Source: Bacteroides sp. (GTDB lineage Bacteria; Bacteroidota; Bacteroidia; Bacteroidales; Bacteroidaceae). Taken from it: a DNA stretch of 64,000 nucleotides. The position numbers were made by a program, and so were the translations under genes. Of the stretch, positions 26,765 to 35,706 are shown in pieces; the stretch's first letter is position 1; every line of letters begins with the position of its first letter. Location: assembly GCF_028690125.1 (NCBI RefSeq), contig NZ_JAQVBV010000003.1, positions 186,001 through 250,000 on the forward strand, given 5' to 3'. The notes beneath the pieces were generated by a model. The model made no database searches. It saw only the letters and a program-made list of their open reading frames with translations, and was not told where the DNA came from.

Positions 26765-27397
26765 ATGGAAACGAATAAGTACATACCTTGTCCGCGAGAT
26801 ACACATAGTGTTGAGTTGCCGGAATCTTTAAAGGAATTGTCTGAAGCAATGGCTTCTAATGAACATGAGTTGTGGGCGTATGAGCAATATATAGAGGGTT
26901 GGAGATATGCTTCGGAAGGTAATGATAAAAGCAAGAAAACACCCGATATGGTGCCTTACAGCGAATTGTCAAATTCGGAAAAGAAAACTTCTCTTGCGAC
27001 TACTGCAACTGAAGTTTTGAAATTCATTTATTTAAATGGGTATGAAATACAAAAGAGAGATACTTCATCTAAAAATAGGGTGAATTATAATCCCGTAAGG
27101 GGAGGCTGGAAAGTGGTGACTGTAATTCTTATATTCCTTTCCCTGTTGATAGTTGCCTTTATTGCATGGGGAGCAATTAAGGTGTGCACAGGTGCATTCC
27201 CTTCATCAAATGAAGTTTATATGAGTATTATCTATTTAGTGATAGCCTGTGTATTTTTGTTTGGCATAACGAAAATTGTTTTAAAACTGATTGCTTTATT
27301 TGCTGATGTTTTGCATAAAGATCATCAAGTGTTGAGTGAGCTTTATGCGGAAGAACAAAAGAAAGAAATTATTCGGAGAAGTAAGAATAAAATTTGA
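26765..27397 (+). CDS. RyR-domain protein with two C-terminal membrane helices
   Basis: 210 residues. Residues ~28-98 fit the RyR domain (first known from ryanodine receptors): HELWAYEQYIEGWRYASEG, KKTPDMVPYSELSNSEKKT and VLKFIYLNGYEI follow the family pattern of W, G-W, P-x-x-x-P-Y-x-x-L and a closing aromatic helix. Two hydrophobic helices follow (about 116-138 and 152-178). The cytoplasmic RyR domain is thus tethered to the inner membrane. It is 25 bp upstream of a channel-like gene that seems to end in a second RyR domain, so the two likely form one complex. The domain call is mine from pattern, not from a search. Confidence 0.7.
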   Translation: METNKYIPCPRDTHSVELPESLKELSEAMASNEHELWAYEQYIEGWRYASEGNDKSKKTPDMVPYSELSNSEKKTSLATTATEVLKFIYLNGYEIQKRDTSSKNRVNYNPVRGGWKVVTVILIFLSLLIVAFIAWGAIKVCTGAFPSSNEVYMSIIYLVIACVFLFGITKIVLKLIALFADVLHKDHQVLSELYAEEQKKEIIRRSKNKI

Positions 27398-27422
27398 ACC
27401 ACTGCTAAATTATTAAAATCCA

Positions 27423-29459
27423 ATGAACTCTATATTCCGGCTTTTGTCTTTACATTTTGACCGTTCTTTCTCTGGAAAAGGATGGAAACAATTATCGTGG
27501 TTGTTTGGCATCATTCTATTTGTATTTGGGCTTATCTTTATTTTGAGTTTGGCTTATAATTTTGCTAACCCTTCGGTTGAACAACTTGCGTCTGATGAAG
27601 TTAATGCACCTTTAGGAAGATTTTTTCAATTAATTTGTCTTTTCATTGATCCCGGTAATATTAATAATGTACCTCCTTCTCTTCGCTGGTTTGCATTATT
27701 GGTAGTTGTGATTGGTATGCTGCTTTTTACCGGATTACTTATTTCTGTGGTTTCCAATATGTTGGAAAGAAGGGTTGAGCGTTTTCGTGAAGGTGATATT
27801 GACTATCGGTTGAGAGATCATGTAGTAATCATTGGTTTTGATGAGATGGTGCCGACATTAATTCAACAAATATGTTCGGACCCACATTATCAACAATGCT
27901 ATATATTAGTACAAAGTATTTGTCCGGCTGTGGAGATCAGAAATAAAATACATACTCTGTTGGATGTCAAGAATGAAAATCGTATTGTAGTGTTACATGG
28001 ACGGAGAGATTCAAAAGAAGATCTTTCGAAACTTCACACAACTCATGCTCGTGAAGTATTTCTTATAGGTGAGCGGGATGAACATGATCATGATTCGCTC
28101 AATATCGACTCTCTTAAAATAATTGTTTCTATTCATAGAGAAGAAGAAGGTTGTCAGATGATTCCTTTCACTGTCATGTTTGAATATCAAACTACATTTG
28201 CAGCTTTTCAGCTAACCGATTTATCTGCCGAATGGCGAAAATACATTGATTTTCACCCATTTAATTTCTATGAGGAGTGGGCTAAGAAACTTCTCGTTAG
28301 CCGTTGCTACAAAAAAGGAGACGAGGTTATTGTTTATCCTTCTTTAGACAGAACTCCTATCACGGAAGATAGCGTGAAGACAGTACGTTTTGTCATCATT
28401 GGTATGAGCCGGATGGGAGTTGCTCTTGGGGTGGAGGCTGCTCATTTACTGCATTTTCCCAATTATTGCAGAGATAATAGATATAAAAGTGTTATAACTT
28501 TTATTGATGAACAAGCTGATAGGGAAATGAACTATTTCCGTGGGAGATATCAACATTTCTTTGAGATAGCACCAACTGTATATCAGGAGGTCAATCAGGA
28601 AGGAGAGCTAGAAATTCAGATACTTCCTCCTACAAAGTTTGAAGGGACAGATGCTGATTTTCTGGATATTCAGTTTGAGTTTATCAAAGGCCGTGCTGAA
28701 AGTGAAGTTATACAGAAGCAATTGAATGAGTGGGCTTCACCGGAAAGTAATGAAATACTTACCATTGCAGTCTGTTTGAATTATCCCCCACAAAGTGTCG
28801 CCATAGGGCTTTATCTGCCTGATAGTATTTTCGAGAACAATATTCCGGTATTTATTCGTCAAGAAACGTCAAGTGCATTGCTTAGTATGCTCAGTAGCAG
28901 GAAGGATGAAGAATGCGAATATCATAAATACTCTCATATTTATCCTTTTGGTATGATGGACAACTGCTATGACCTTGATCGTAACGGGATGCAGAAAGGA
29001 ATGGTTATTCATTATATCTATGATTTCTTCAATAATTATGGCGTTTTGCCTGAAAGTTGTCCGGATGTTAAACGCTTGGAGAAAAGCTGGAATAAACTTC
29101 CTGTTGCACAGCGGTGGTCCAATTTGTATAGTGCCTGTTCTATTGATTATAAGCTGCGTTCCGTGGGCTGGGACGGCAAGAGTGGTATAGAACTGACTTC
29201 CAAACAAATTGAACTTCTCTCACAGGTGGAGCATAACCGTTGGAATGTGGAGAAGCTGCTTCTTGGTTTCAGGAAACCGACGGCTGCTGAAAAGAAGATT
29301 ATTGATAGTAGTAAAGAAAAAAAGAAGGAGTATAAGAATGAACGGTTTGTACACCCGGATATTTGTTCCTATGAAGAATTACCCCAAAGCTCTAAAGATT
29401 ATGATAGGTGTATCGTCGGTGGAGTATCCCTTGTGGTAGATTACAGACAATCTACCTGA
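27423..29459 (+). CDS. CASTOR/TrkA-like ion-channel protein with C-terminal RyR domain
   Basis: 678 residues. Two membrane helices (about 24-46 and 89-113) flank a pore-loop-like segment (FFQLICLFIDPGN...). Then come a first RCK/TrkA-N-like domain (RDHVVIIGFDEMVPTLIQQI, ~130) and a second (RFVIIGMSRMGVALGVEAAHLL, ~325). The last ~90 residues (VEHNRWNVEKLLLGFRKP... HPDICSYEELPQSSKDYD) resemble a RyR domain. This layout recalls CASTOR/POLLUX/DMI1 channels with a nucleotide-sensing C-terminus. A ligand-gated cation channel is the best guess; ligand and ion are unknown. Confidence 0.7.
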   Translation: MNSIFRLLSLHFDRSFSGKGWKQLSWLFGIILFVFGLIFILSLAYNFANPSVEQLASDEVNAPLGRFFQLICLFIDPGNINNVPPSLRWFALLVVVIGMLLFTGLLISVVSNMLERRVERFREGDIDYRLRDHVVIIGFDEMVPTLIQQICSDPHYQQCYILVQSICPAVEIRNKIHTLLDVKNENRIVVLHGRRDSKEDLSKLHTTHAREVFLIGERDEHDHDSLNIDSLKIIVSIHREEEGCQMIPFTVMFEYQTTFAAFQLTDLSAEWRKYIDFHPFNFYEEWAKKLLVSRCYKKGDEVIVYPSLDRTPITEDSVKTVRFVIIGMSRMGVALGVEAAHLLHFPNYCRDNRYKSVITFIDEQADREMNYFRGRYQHFFEIAPTVYQEVNQEGELEIQILPPTKFEGTDADFLDIQFEFIKGRAESEVIQKQLNEWASPESNEILTIAVCLNYPPQSVAIGLYLPDSIFENNIPVFIRQETSSALLSMLSSRKDEECEYHKYSHIYPFGMMDNCYDLDRNGMQKGMVIHYIYDFFNNYGVLPESCPDVKRLEKSWNKLPVAQRWSNLYSACSIDYKLRSVGWDGKSGIELTSKQIELLSQVEHNRWNVEKLLLGFRKPTAAEKKIIDSSKEKKKEYKNERFVHPDICSYEELPQSSKDYDRCIVGGVSLVVDYRQST

Positions 29460-29654
29460 TAAAATTGCTTTAACAGTAACGAAGCCTATATGAAAGGATT
29501 TATACCGATCTCTTTGCTGTAATAGAAGCTTTTACTTTTCGGACAAAGAACGATCAGAAAATATGAATATGTTCCCCAATTAGAAAACATGGGATGAATA
29601 TGTTCTTTTGTCTAGAGATGATCTTTGAAAAAGTAAAGCGGATAAAATAAAAAA

Positions 29655-29676
29655 AAGCCAGCAAAAATGCTGGCTT
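29655..29676 (-). terminator. Terminator of the tRNA-Asn pair
   Basis: AAGCCAGCA (29655-29663) pairs with TGCTGGCTT (29668-29676). On the minus strand it is followed by a long T-rich tract, directly after the tRNA 3' end. Confidence 0.85.
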
Positions 29677-29677
29677 G

Positions 29678-29751
29678 CTCTTCCTCTTGGACTTGAACCA
29701 AGGACCCTCTGATTAACAGTCAGATGCTCTAACCGACTGAGCTAAGGAAGA
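29678..29751 (-). tRNA. tRNA-Asn (anticodon GTT), copy 1
   Basis: A 74-nt cloverleaf on the minus strand: acceptor TCTTCCT/AGGAAGA, D-arm GCTC/GAGC, anticodon arm TCTGA-CTGTTAA-TCAGA with anticodon GTT, T-arm CTTGG-TTCAAGT-CCAAG. CCA is not encoded. Identical in sequence to the copy 28 bp upstream. Confidence 0.97.
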
Positions 29752-29779
29752 ATATTTGCAATTGAGATTTTGAACTTTG

Positions 29780-29853
29780 CTCTTCCTCTTGGACTTGAAC
29801 CAAGGACCCTCTGATTAACAGTCAGATGCTCTAACCGACTGAGCTAAGGAAGA
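29780..29853 (-). tRNA. tRNA-Asn (anticodon GTT), copy 2
   Basis: Same 74-nt sequence and fold as copy 1, promoter-proximal in a two-gene tRNA unit transcribed leftwards. CCA is not encoded. Confidence 0.97.
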
Positions 29854-29874
29854 ATGTTTTTCTCAATTGCGATG

Positions 29875-29882
29875 CAAAAGTA
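29875..29882 (-). promoter_or_regulatory. -7 promoter box of the tRNA-Asn pair
   Basis: Minus-strand TACTTTTG, 21 bp before the 5' end of the upstream tRNA. Divergent from the kinase promoter 23 bp away. Confidence 0.5.
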
Positions 29883-29905
29883 ATAGGATATTTTGAAATA
29901 TGCAA

Positions 29906-29913
29906 TATCTTTG
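29906..29913 (+). promoter_or_regulatory. -7 promoter box of the PfkB kinase gene
   Basis: TATCTTTG, 17 bp before the ATG at 29931, so the mRNA leader is only about 10 nt. Confidence 0.5.
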
Positions 29914-29930
29914 CAAAAAAAATATTGAGA

Positions 29931-30920
29931 ATGGATAAAATAATAGGATTGGGCAACGCCCTGGTAGACGTACTTGCAACCCTGGAAGATGATACACTCT
30001 TAAATGAAATGGGCTTACCTAAGGGGAGTATGCAACTCATTGATGACGCTAAGTTACAACAGATTAACTCCAAATTCTCTCAGATGAAAACCCATTTTGC
30101 AACGGGTGGATCGGCAGGAAATGCCATGCTAGGGTTGGCTTCACTAGGGGCAGCAACCGGTTTTATTGGAAAAGTGGGAAATGACCATTATGGAAATTTT
30201 TTTCGTGAAAATCTGAAGAAAAATACAATTGAGGACAAACTTTTGATATCTGAACAACTACCTTCGGGGGTCGCATCGGCTTTCATTTCTAAGGATGGAG
30301 AACGTACTTTTGGAACTTATCTGGGAGCAGCTTCCAGTCTGAAAGCAGAAGAACTGACATTGGATATGTTTAAGGGTTACGCGTATCTGTTTATTGAAGG
30401 GTATTTGGTGCAAGATCATGAAATGATTCTTCATGCCATTGAATTGGCAAAAGAAGCCGGATTACAGATTTGTCTTGATATGTCGAGCTACAATATCGTA
30501 GCTAATGATTTGGAATTCTTCTCCTTATTAATAAATAAGTATGTAGATATCGTTTTTGCCAACGAAGAAGAAGCAAAAGCGTTTACGGGTGAGGAACCGG
30601 AAGAAGCACTGAGGACAATAGGCAAGAAATGCAGTATTGCTATCGTTAAGGTGGGAGCGAACGGCTCTTATATTCGTAAAGGAACGGAGGAAATAAAAGT
30701 TTCTGCAATTCCTGTTGAGAAAGTGGTGGATACTACCGGTGCCGGTGATTATTTTGCATCCGGATTCCTGTATGGTCTTACTTGCGGATACTCGTTGGAG
30801 AAGTGTGCTAAAATAGGTTCTATTCTCTCGGGAAATGTTATTCAAGTGATTGGAACTACGATCCCACAGGAACGCTGGGATGAAATTAAGTTAAATATTA
30901 ACAAGGTTCTGGCGGAATAA
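29931..30920 (+). CDS. PfkB-family sugar/nucleoside kinase (adenosine-kinase-like)
   Basis: 329 residues from the ATG at 29931 (a TTG two codons earlier is rejected). N-terminal GLGNALVDVLATL, substrate loop TGGSAGNAMLGLASLG, and catalytic DTTGAGDYFASGFLYG near the C-terminus. This arrangement is common to adenosine kinase-like members of the ribokinase family in Bacteroides. Substrate is not determined. The ctp-type protease gene follows after 44 bp and may be read from the same transcript. Confidence 0.85.
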   Translation: MDKIIGLGNALVDVLATLEDDTLLNEMGLPKGSMQLIDDAKLQQINSKFSQMKTHFATGGSAGNAMLGLASLGAATGFIGKVGNDHYGNFFRENLKKNTIEDKLLISEQLPSGVASAFISKDGERTFGTYLGAASSLKAEELTLDMFKGYAYLFIEGYLVQDHEMILHAIELAKEAGLQICLDMSSYNIVANDLEFFSLLINKYVDIVFANEEEAKAFTGEEPEEALRTIGKKCSIAIVKVGANGSYIRKGTEEIKVSAIPVEKVVDTTGAGDYFASGFLYGLTCGYSLEKCAKIGSILSGNVIQVIGTTIPQERWDEIKLNINKVLAE

Positions 30921-30964
30921 CCAAGGATTGAGTTATTTTTACGTCTCATTTTAATGAAAAGAAT

Positions 30965-32653
30965 ATGAAAAAATTGCTGAATAAGCGGATAATTGCCGGT
31001 TTAGTGGCTGTAATTGCAGTGGCTGCTTTCTTTAGTTTCAAGAATGGAGACGATCGGAATTTCCAGCTTGCTAAGAATCTGGATATATTCAATGCCGTTG
31101 TGAAGGAGTTGGATATGTTTTATGTGGACACTATTGATCCCAACAAAACAATTCGTGAAGGAATTGATAATATGCTACTGTCTTTGGACCCATATACGGA
31201 ATATTTTCCCGAAGAGGATCAGAGTGAACTGGAACAGATGGTCAAAGGGAGTTTCGGAGGAATTGGTTCTCTGATTACATATGATATGAAAATGAAGCGA
31301 TCTATGATTGCTGAACCGTTTGAAAACACTCCGGCTGCCAAGGCAGGATTAAAAGCCGGAGACATCTTGATTGAGATTGACGGTAAAGATCTTGCAGGAA
31401 AAAATAATGCGGAAGTAAGCCAGATGTTACGTGGAGAAGCAGGTACAAGCTTCAAACTGAAGGTAGAACGTCCCAATGAAAAAGGAGGGCGTACACCCAT
31501 GGAATTTGATATTGTGCGTGAGTCAATCCTGACTCCTCCTATTCCTTATAGTACTTTAATGGATAATAATGTAGGATATATCAGTTTGAGCACATTCTCA
31601 GGTAATCCTTCAAAAGACTTTAAAAAGGCATTTCTGGATTTGAAGAAGCAGGGAGCTACTTCTCTGGTAATCGATCTTCGTAATAATGGAGGTGGTTTAT
31701 TGGATGAAGCGGTAGAAATAGCTAACTATTTCTTGCCTCGTGGAAAAGTGATTGTGACTACAAAAGGCAAGATAAAACAAGCTAGTAATACTTATAAAAC
31801 TTTGCGTGAGCCGTTGGATCTGGATATTCCTATTACAGTATTGGTAAATAGCGGAACCGCTTCTGCGTCTGAAATTCTATCAGGTTCTTTGCAGGATTTG
31901 GATCGTGCCGTGATTGTGGGTAACCGTACTTTTGGAAAAGGATTGGTTCAGGTTCCTCGTTCACTGCCATATGGAGGTACGATGAAAGTAACTACTTCTA
32001 AGTATTATATTCCAAGTGGACGTTGTGTGCAGGCTATTGACTATAAGCATCGCAATGAGGATGGAAGCGTGGGTACTATACCGGATAGTCTGACTAATGT
32101 ATTCCATACGGTGGCAGGACGTGAAGTTCGTGATGGTGGTGGTGTAATGCCGGATATTGTTGTGGAACAAGAGAAACTGCCGAATATATTGTATTATCTG
32201 GTGCGTGATAACCTGATTTTCAATTATGCTACTCAATATTGCTTGAAGCATCCTACGATTCCTTCTCCCGAAAAGTTTGAAGTGACGGATGCTGATTATG
32301 ATAATTTCAAAGCAATGGTCAAGAAGGCTGATTTCAAATATGACCAGCAAAGTGAAAAGATTTTGAAGACTTTGAAAGAAGCAGCAGAGTTTGAAGGTTA
32401 TATGACAGATGCTTCTGAAGAGTTTACTGCTTTGGAAAAGAAGCTGAATCATAATCTCGACCGTGATTTGGATTATTTCGCTAAAGATATCAAACCGATG
32501 ATTGCTTCTGAGATTATCAAACGCTATTATTTTCAGCGCGGAGGTATCATTCAGCAGTTGAAAGATGATAATGATTTGGAAGCTGCTTTGAAGGTTCTGA
32601 ATGATCAGGCGAAATATAAAGAAATACTAAGTACGCCGGTGGCAAAGAAATGA
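30965..32653 (+). CDS. Carboxy-terminal processing protease (S41 family, CtpA/Prc-like)
   Basis: Periplasmic serine protease of 562 residues that trims or degrades proteins from the C-terminus. An N-terminal signal anchor spans residues ~9-25. A PDZ domain (about 85-175, GSFGGIGSLI, AGLKAGDILIEIDG) precedes the S41 domain with the Ser-Lys dyad: Ser300 (TASASEI) and Lys325 (FGKGLVQ), with Asp311 in the expected place. The C-terminal ~150 residues are helical. Full length and intact. Followed by an inverted repeat at 32707-32796. Confidence 0.93.
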   Translation: MKKLLNKRIIAGLVAVIAVAAFFSFKNGDDRNFQLAKNLDIFNAVVKELDMFYVDTIDPNKTIREGIDNMLLSLDPYTEYFPEEDQSELEQMVKGSFGGIGSLITYDMKMKRSMIAEPFENTPAAKAGLKAGDILIEIDGKDLAGKNNAEVSQMLRGEAGTSFKLKVERPNEKGGRTPMEFDIVRESILTPPIPYSTLMDNNVGYISLSTFSGNPSKDFKKAFLDLKKQGATSLVIDLRNNGGGLLDEAVEIANYFLPRGKVIVTTKGKIKQASNTYKTLREPLDLDIPITVLVNSGTASASEILSGSLQDLDRAVIVGNRTFGKGLVQVPRSLPYGGTMKVTTSKYYIPSGRCVQAIDYKHRNEDGSVGTIPDSLTNVFHTVAGREVRDGGGVMPDIVVEQEKLPNILYYLVRDNLIFNYATQYCLKHPTIPSPEKFEVTDADYDNFKAMVKKADFKYDQQSEKILKTLKEAAEFEGYMTDASEEFTALEKKLNHNLDRDLDYFAKDIKPMIASEIIKRYYFQRGGIIQQLKDDNDLEAALKVLNDQAKYKEILSTPVAKK

Positions 32654-32706
32654 TGCTGTTGTTGCTATATAAAAGAAGGTAACAAAGGTTTATAATCGCT
32701 TCTTTT

Positions 32707-32796
32707 AGACGCGGATGACACGAATAACGCGGATTTTAGGAATTTAGATAATAAATTTAATCTTAAAAATCCGCGTTATTCGCGTCATCCGCGTCT
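32707..32796. repeat. 31-bp inverted repeat after the protease gene
   Basis: Arms 32707-32737 and 32766-32796 are inverted copies with a single mismatch, built on AATCCGCG and CATCCGCG words, around a 28-bp A/T loop. It could act as a terminator-like hairpin or be a REP-like intergenic element. A shorter related stretch (AAATCCGTGTAATCCGTG) is at about 50321-50338. Confidence 0.8.
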
Positions 32797-32877
32797 GAAA
32801 ATTACATATTGATAGCTTGTTTTATTCTTGATAGATTTCTGCAAATGTCATTTTCTCATTTTCTCACTTTACAATGA

Positions 32878-34047
32878 CTATTGATGTGCTTTAGGTAGTG
32901 TAAAATAAAATGTGGTTCCTTGTCCTTCTTTGGAGCGTAACCAGATACGTCCGCCCATTCTTTCTACCAACATTCTACAAAGAGTTAATCCGAGTCCTGT
33001 TCCCTGCACGAAATTGTTGATTTTACCGAAACGTTCAAAGATACTTGCCGCTTTTTCGGCTGGAATGCCGATACCACTATCTTTCACATAAAACTCCACG
33101 AAGTCTTCTTTCTCTTGAAATCCGAAGTGGATTTCTCCTTTGATGGTAAACTTTGTAGCATTGCTGAGCAAATTGCTAATCACTTGAGAGATACGTTCGG
33201 AATCTCCGATTACGTATGTGCTTGAAATTTCATTGTCTAGAATTAAATTTACACCTTTATGAACCTTGGGACTGTATAGTTGTTGTAGTTGTACACAATT
33301 ATCTAATAATTTGATAGGGCGAATCTTAAATTTAAGAGAATCAGATTCTAATGCGGAAATATCCAAGATATCACTAAAAAGATTGAGTAGCAACTCTGAA
33401 TTTTTTTCGACGATTGCAGAATATTGTTTCTTATCTTCGGTGTTACTGGACGTAGCGATTAATTGCGAGAATCCTACGATCGCATTGAGAGGAGTACGTA
33501 TCTCATGGCTCATGTTGGCAAGAAAAGCAGACTTCAACCGGTCGGCTTCTTCCGCTTTGATGCGCGCTTCATCTAAAGCCTTTTCCATTTCATATTGCCG
33601 TGAAATGTCGCGACATATACATAGTAAATATTTGTTGTCTAACGGGAAAATACGATTCTCAAAATGATGCAAAGTGCCATTGACCATTAGATTATGCCTG
33701 GAGATAGAGCTTTGTTTTGTATGTATTACTTTCTCCATGTTCTCGTGTACGCTTTCATAAGCATCTTCCGGAATAATATCTTTTACTTTTGAATGAATGA
33801 TGCTTTCTGCTGTCGTACCTTCAACATGGTTTGTAGAAGGAGAAGATACCAATTCTATAATATTACCGTTGTGATCAATAACAGTTAGCATATCGGGCAA
33901 CGCATCCAATATGCGTGTGCAATATTTATCGCGGAAACGTTCTTTTCCGGAAGAAGGCAATTTGGAAGAAAGGTTTTCTATCTTTCTTTCTAATTGATGT
34001 ATTATTATTAATAGCTCTTCTTTCGTTTTATTTTCGTAATTCTCCAT
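32878..34047 (-). CDS. PAS-domain sensor histidine kinase
   Basis: 389 residues from the ATG at 34047; I prefer this to an ATG 18 codons upstream because the longer start overlaps the promoter box. Order: short coiled coil (1-33), PAS domain (~45-150), HisKA with phospho-acceptor His181 (MSHEIRTPLN), then HATPase_c with N-box ISNLLSNATKF, G1 DSGIGIP and G2 GTGLGLTL. There is no membrane segment and no receiver domain, so it is a soluble kinase sensing a cytoplasmic cue. No response regulator is adjacent, so the partner is unknown. Confidence 0.92.
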   Translation of the reverse strand: MENYENKTKEELLIIIHQLERKIENLSSKLPSSGKERFRDKYCTRILDALPDMLTVIDHNGNIIELVSSPSTNHVEGTTAESIIHSKVKDIIPEDAYESVHENMEKVIHTKQSSISRHNLMVNGTLHHFENRIFPLDNKYLLCICRDISRQYEMEKALDEARIKAEEADRLKSAFLANMSHEIRTPLNAIVGFSQLIATSSNTEDKKQYSAIVEKNSELLLNLFSDILDISALESDSLKFKIRPIKLLDNCVQLQQLYSPKVHKGVNLILDNEISSTYVIGDSERISQVISNLLSNATKFTIKGEIHFGFQEKEDFVEFYVKDSGIGIPAEKAASIFERFGKINNFVQGTGLGLTLCRMLVERMGGRIWLRSKEGQGTTFYFTLPKAHQ

Positions 34048-34098
34048 AGATGATGAATAAAAACTGTATAAATGTTGCAAAATATGTGTAACTTGTTG

Positions 34099-34106
34099 CA
34101 AATATA
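34099..34106 (-). promoter_or_regulatory. -7 promoter box of the histidine kinase
   Basis: Minus-strand TATATTTG, 51 bp upstream of the ATG at 34047. Confidence 0.45.
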
Positions 34107-34170
34107 AAACAATATTTTAATAATACGCTGTTCGTTCCAAGTTATTATTTGATAAAAAAGATGGATAGCT

Positions 34171-34202
34171 TTTGCCCTACTAATCAGAATATTCTATCTT
34201 TG
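34171..34202 (+). promoter_or_regulatory. Promoter of ahcY
   Basis: TTTG at 34171-34174 and TATCTTTG at 34195-34202, spaced 20 bp: both Bacteroides elements at ideal spacing, 29 bp before the ATG at 34232. Confidence 0.7.
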
Positions 34203-34231
34203 TGGTCATTATATATTAAATGATTTACAAT

Positions 34232-35650
34232 ATGTCTACAGAATTGTTCTCTACTCTGCCTTATAAAGTGGCAGATATTACGCTTGCTGACTTCGGACGC
34301 AAGGAAATCGAATTGGCAGAAAAAGAAATGCCCGGCCTTATGGCTCTTCGCGAAAAGTATGGAGAATCCAAACCCTTAAAAGGTGCCCGCATTATGGGGT
34401 CATTGCATATGACCATTCAAACGGCTGTTTTGATTGAAGCTCTGGTTGCATTGGGAGCTGAAGTTCGTTGGTGCTCTTGTAATATATATTCAACGCAGGA
34501 TCATGCGGCAGCTGCAATTGCTGCTTCAGGAGTTGCTGTATTTGCCTGGAAGGGTGAAACGTTGGCTGATTACTGGTGGTGTACGTTGCAGGCATTGAAC
34601 TTTGCAGGTGGTAAAGGGCCGAATGTAATTGTGGATGATGGTGGCGACGCTACTATGATGATTCATGTAGGTTATGATGCCGAAAACAATGCGGCTGTGT
34701 TGGATAAAGAGGTGCACGCTGAAGATGAAATAGAGCTGAATGCTATTTTGAAGAAAGTTTTGGCAGAAGATAATACTCGTTGGCACCGTGCTGCTTCAGA
34801 AGTTCGTGGTGTATCCGAAGAAACGACTACCGGAGTACATCGTCTGTATCAGATGCAGGAAGAAGGAAAACTTTTGTTCCCTGCCTTTAATGTAAATGAC
34901 TCGGTAACAAAATCTAAATTTGATAATTTGTATGGGTGTCGCGAGTCATTGGCAGATGGTATCAAGCGTGCTACGGATGTGATGATTGCCGGTAAAGTGG
35001 TTGTGGTATGCGGATATGGTGATGTTGGAAAAGGTTGTTCTCATTCTATGCGTACTTACGGAGCACGGGTGTTGGTGACAGAGGTTGATCCGATTTGTGC
35101 TTTGCAGGCAGCCATGGAAGGCTTTGAAGTGGTAACAATGGAAGAAGCATGTGATGAAGGTAATATTTTTGTGACAACTACCGGAAATATTGATATTGTT
35201 CGCATCGACCATATGGAGAAGATGAAGGACCAGGCAATTGTTTGTAACATTGGACATTTTGATAATGAAATTCAGGTAGATGCTTTGAAGCACTATCCCG
35301 GTATCAAGTGTGTCAATATCAAGCCGCAGGTAGATCGTTATTATTTCCCGGATGGACATAGCATAATTTTGTTGGCAGACGGTCGTTTGGTAAACTTGGG
35401 CTGTGCTACCGGTCATCCGTCGTTTGTGATGAGTAACTCTTTCACTAATCAGACGTTGGCTCAGATTGAACTGTTCAGCAAGAAATATGATATCAATGTA
35501 TATCGTTTACCGAAGTACTTGGATGAAGAAGTGGCGCGTCTGCATCTTGAAAAGATCGGAGTGAAACTGACTAAATTGACTCCGGAACAAGCTGCATATA
35601 TCGGTGTATCGGTAGATGGACCATATAAGGCTGAACATTATAGATATTAA
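34232..35650 (+). CDS. ahcY: Adenosylhomocysteinase (SAH hydrolase)
   Basis: Splits S-adenosylhomocysteine into adenosine and homocysteine, keeping SAM-dependent methylation going. 472 residues from the ATG at 34232, where the conserved N-terminus ([23 protein letters not shown]) begins; an ATG four codons earlier is less likely. Signature [31 protein letters not shown]-binding [10 protein letters not shown] and the C-terminal KAEHYRY ending are all present. A perfect hairpin follows the stop codon. Confidence 0.97.
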   Translation: MSTELFSTLPYKVADITLADFGRKEIELAEKEMPGLMALREKYGESKPLKGARIMGSLHMTIQTAVLIEALVALGAEVRWCSCNIYSTQDHAAAAIAASGVAVFAWKGETLADYWWCTLQALNFAGGKGPNVIVDDGGDATMMIHVGYDAENNAAVLDKEVHAEDEIELNAILKKVLAEDNTRWHRAASEVRGVSEETTTGVHRLYQMQEEGKLLFPAFNVNDSVTKSKFDNLYGCRESLADGIKRATDVMIAGKVVVVCGYGDVGKGCSHSMRTYGARVLVTEVDPICALQAAMEGFEVVTMEEACDEGNIFVTTTGNIDIVRIDHMEKMKDQAIVCNIGHFDNEIQVDALKHYPGIKCVNIKPQVDRYYFPDGHSIILLADGRLVNLGCATGHPSFVMSNSFTNQTLAQIELFSKKYDINVYRLPKYLDEEVARLHLEKIGVKLTKLTPEQAAYIGVSVDGPYKAEHYRY

Positions 35651-35655
35651 TTTAG

Positions 35656-35692
35656 CGGATGCCGGAAAATCAAAATCTCCGGCATCCGTTAT
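35656..35692 (+). terminator. Hairpin after ahcY
   Basis: CGGATGCCGGA (35656-35666) pairs perfectly with TCCGGCATCCG (35678-35688). Only a weak T-rich stretch follows, so it may be a leaky terminator or an mRNA 3' stabiliser. Confidence 0.65.
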
Positions 35693-35706
35693 CAATTTTC
35701 ATTATT

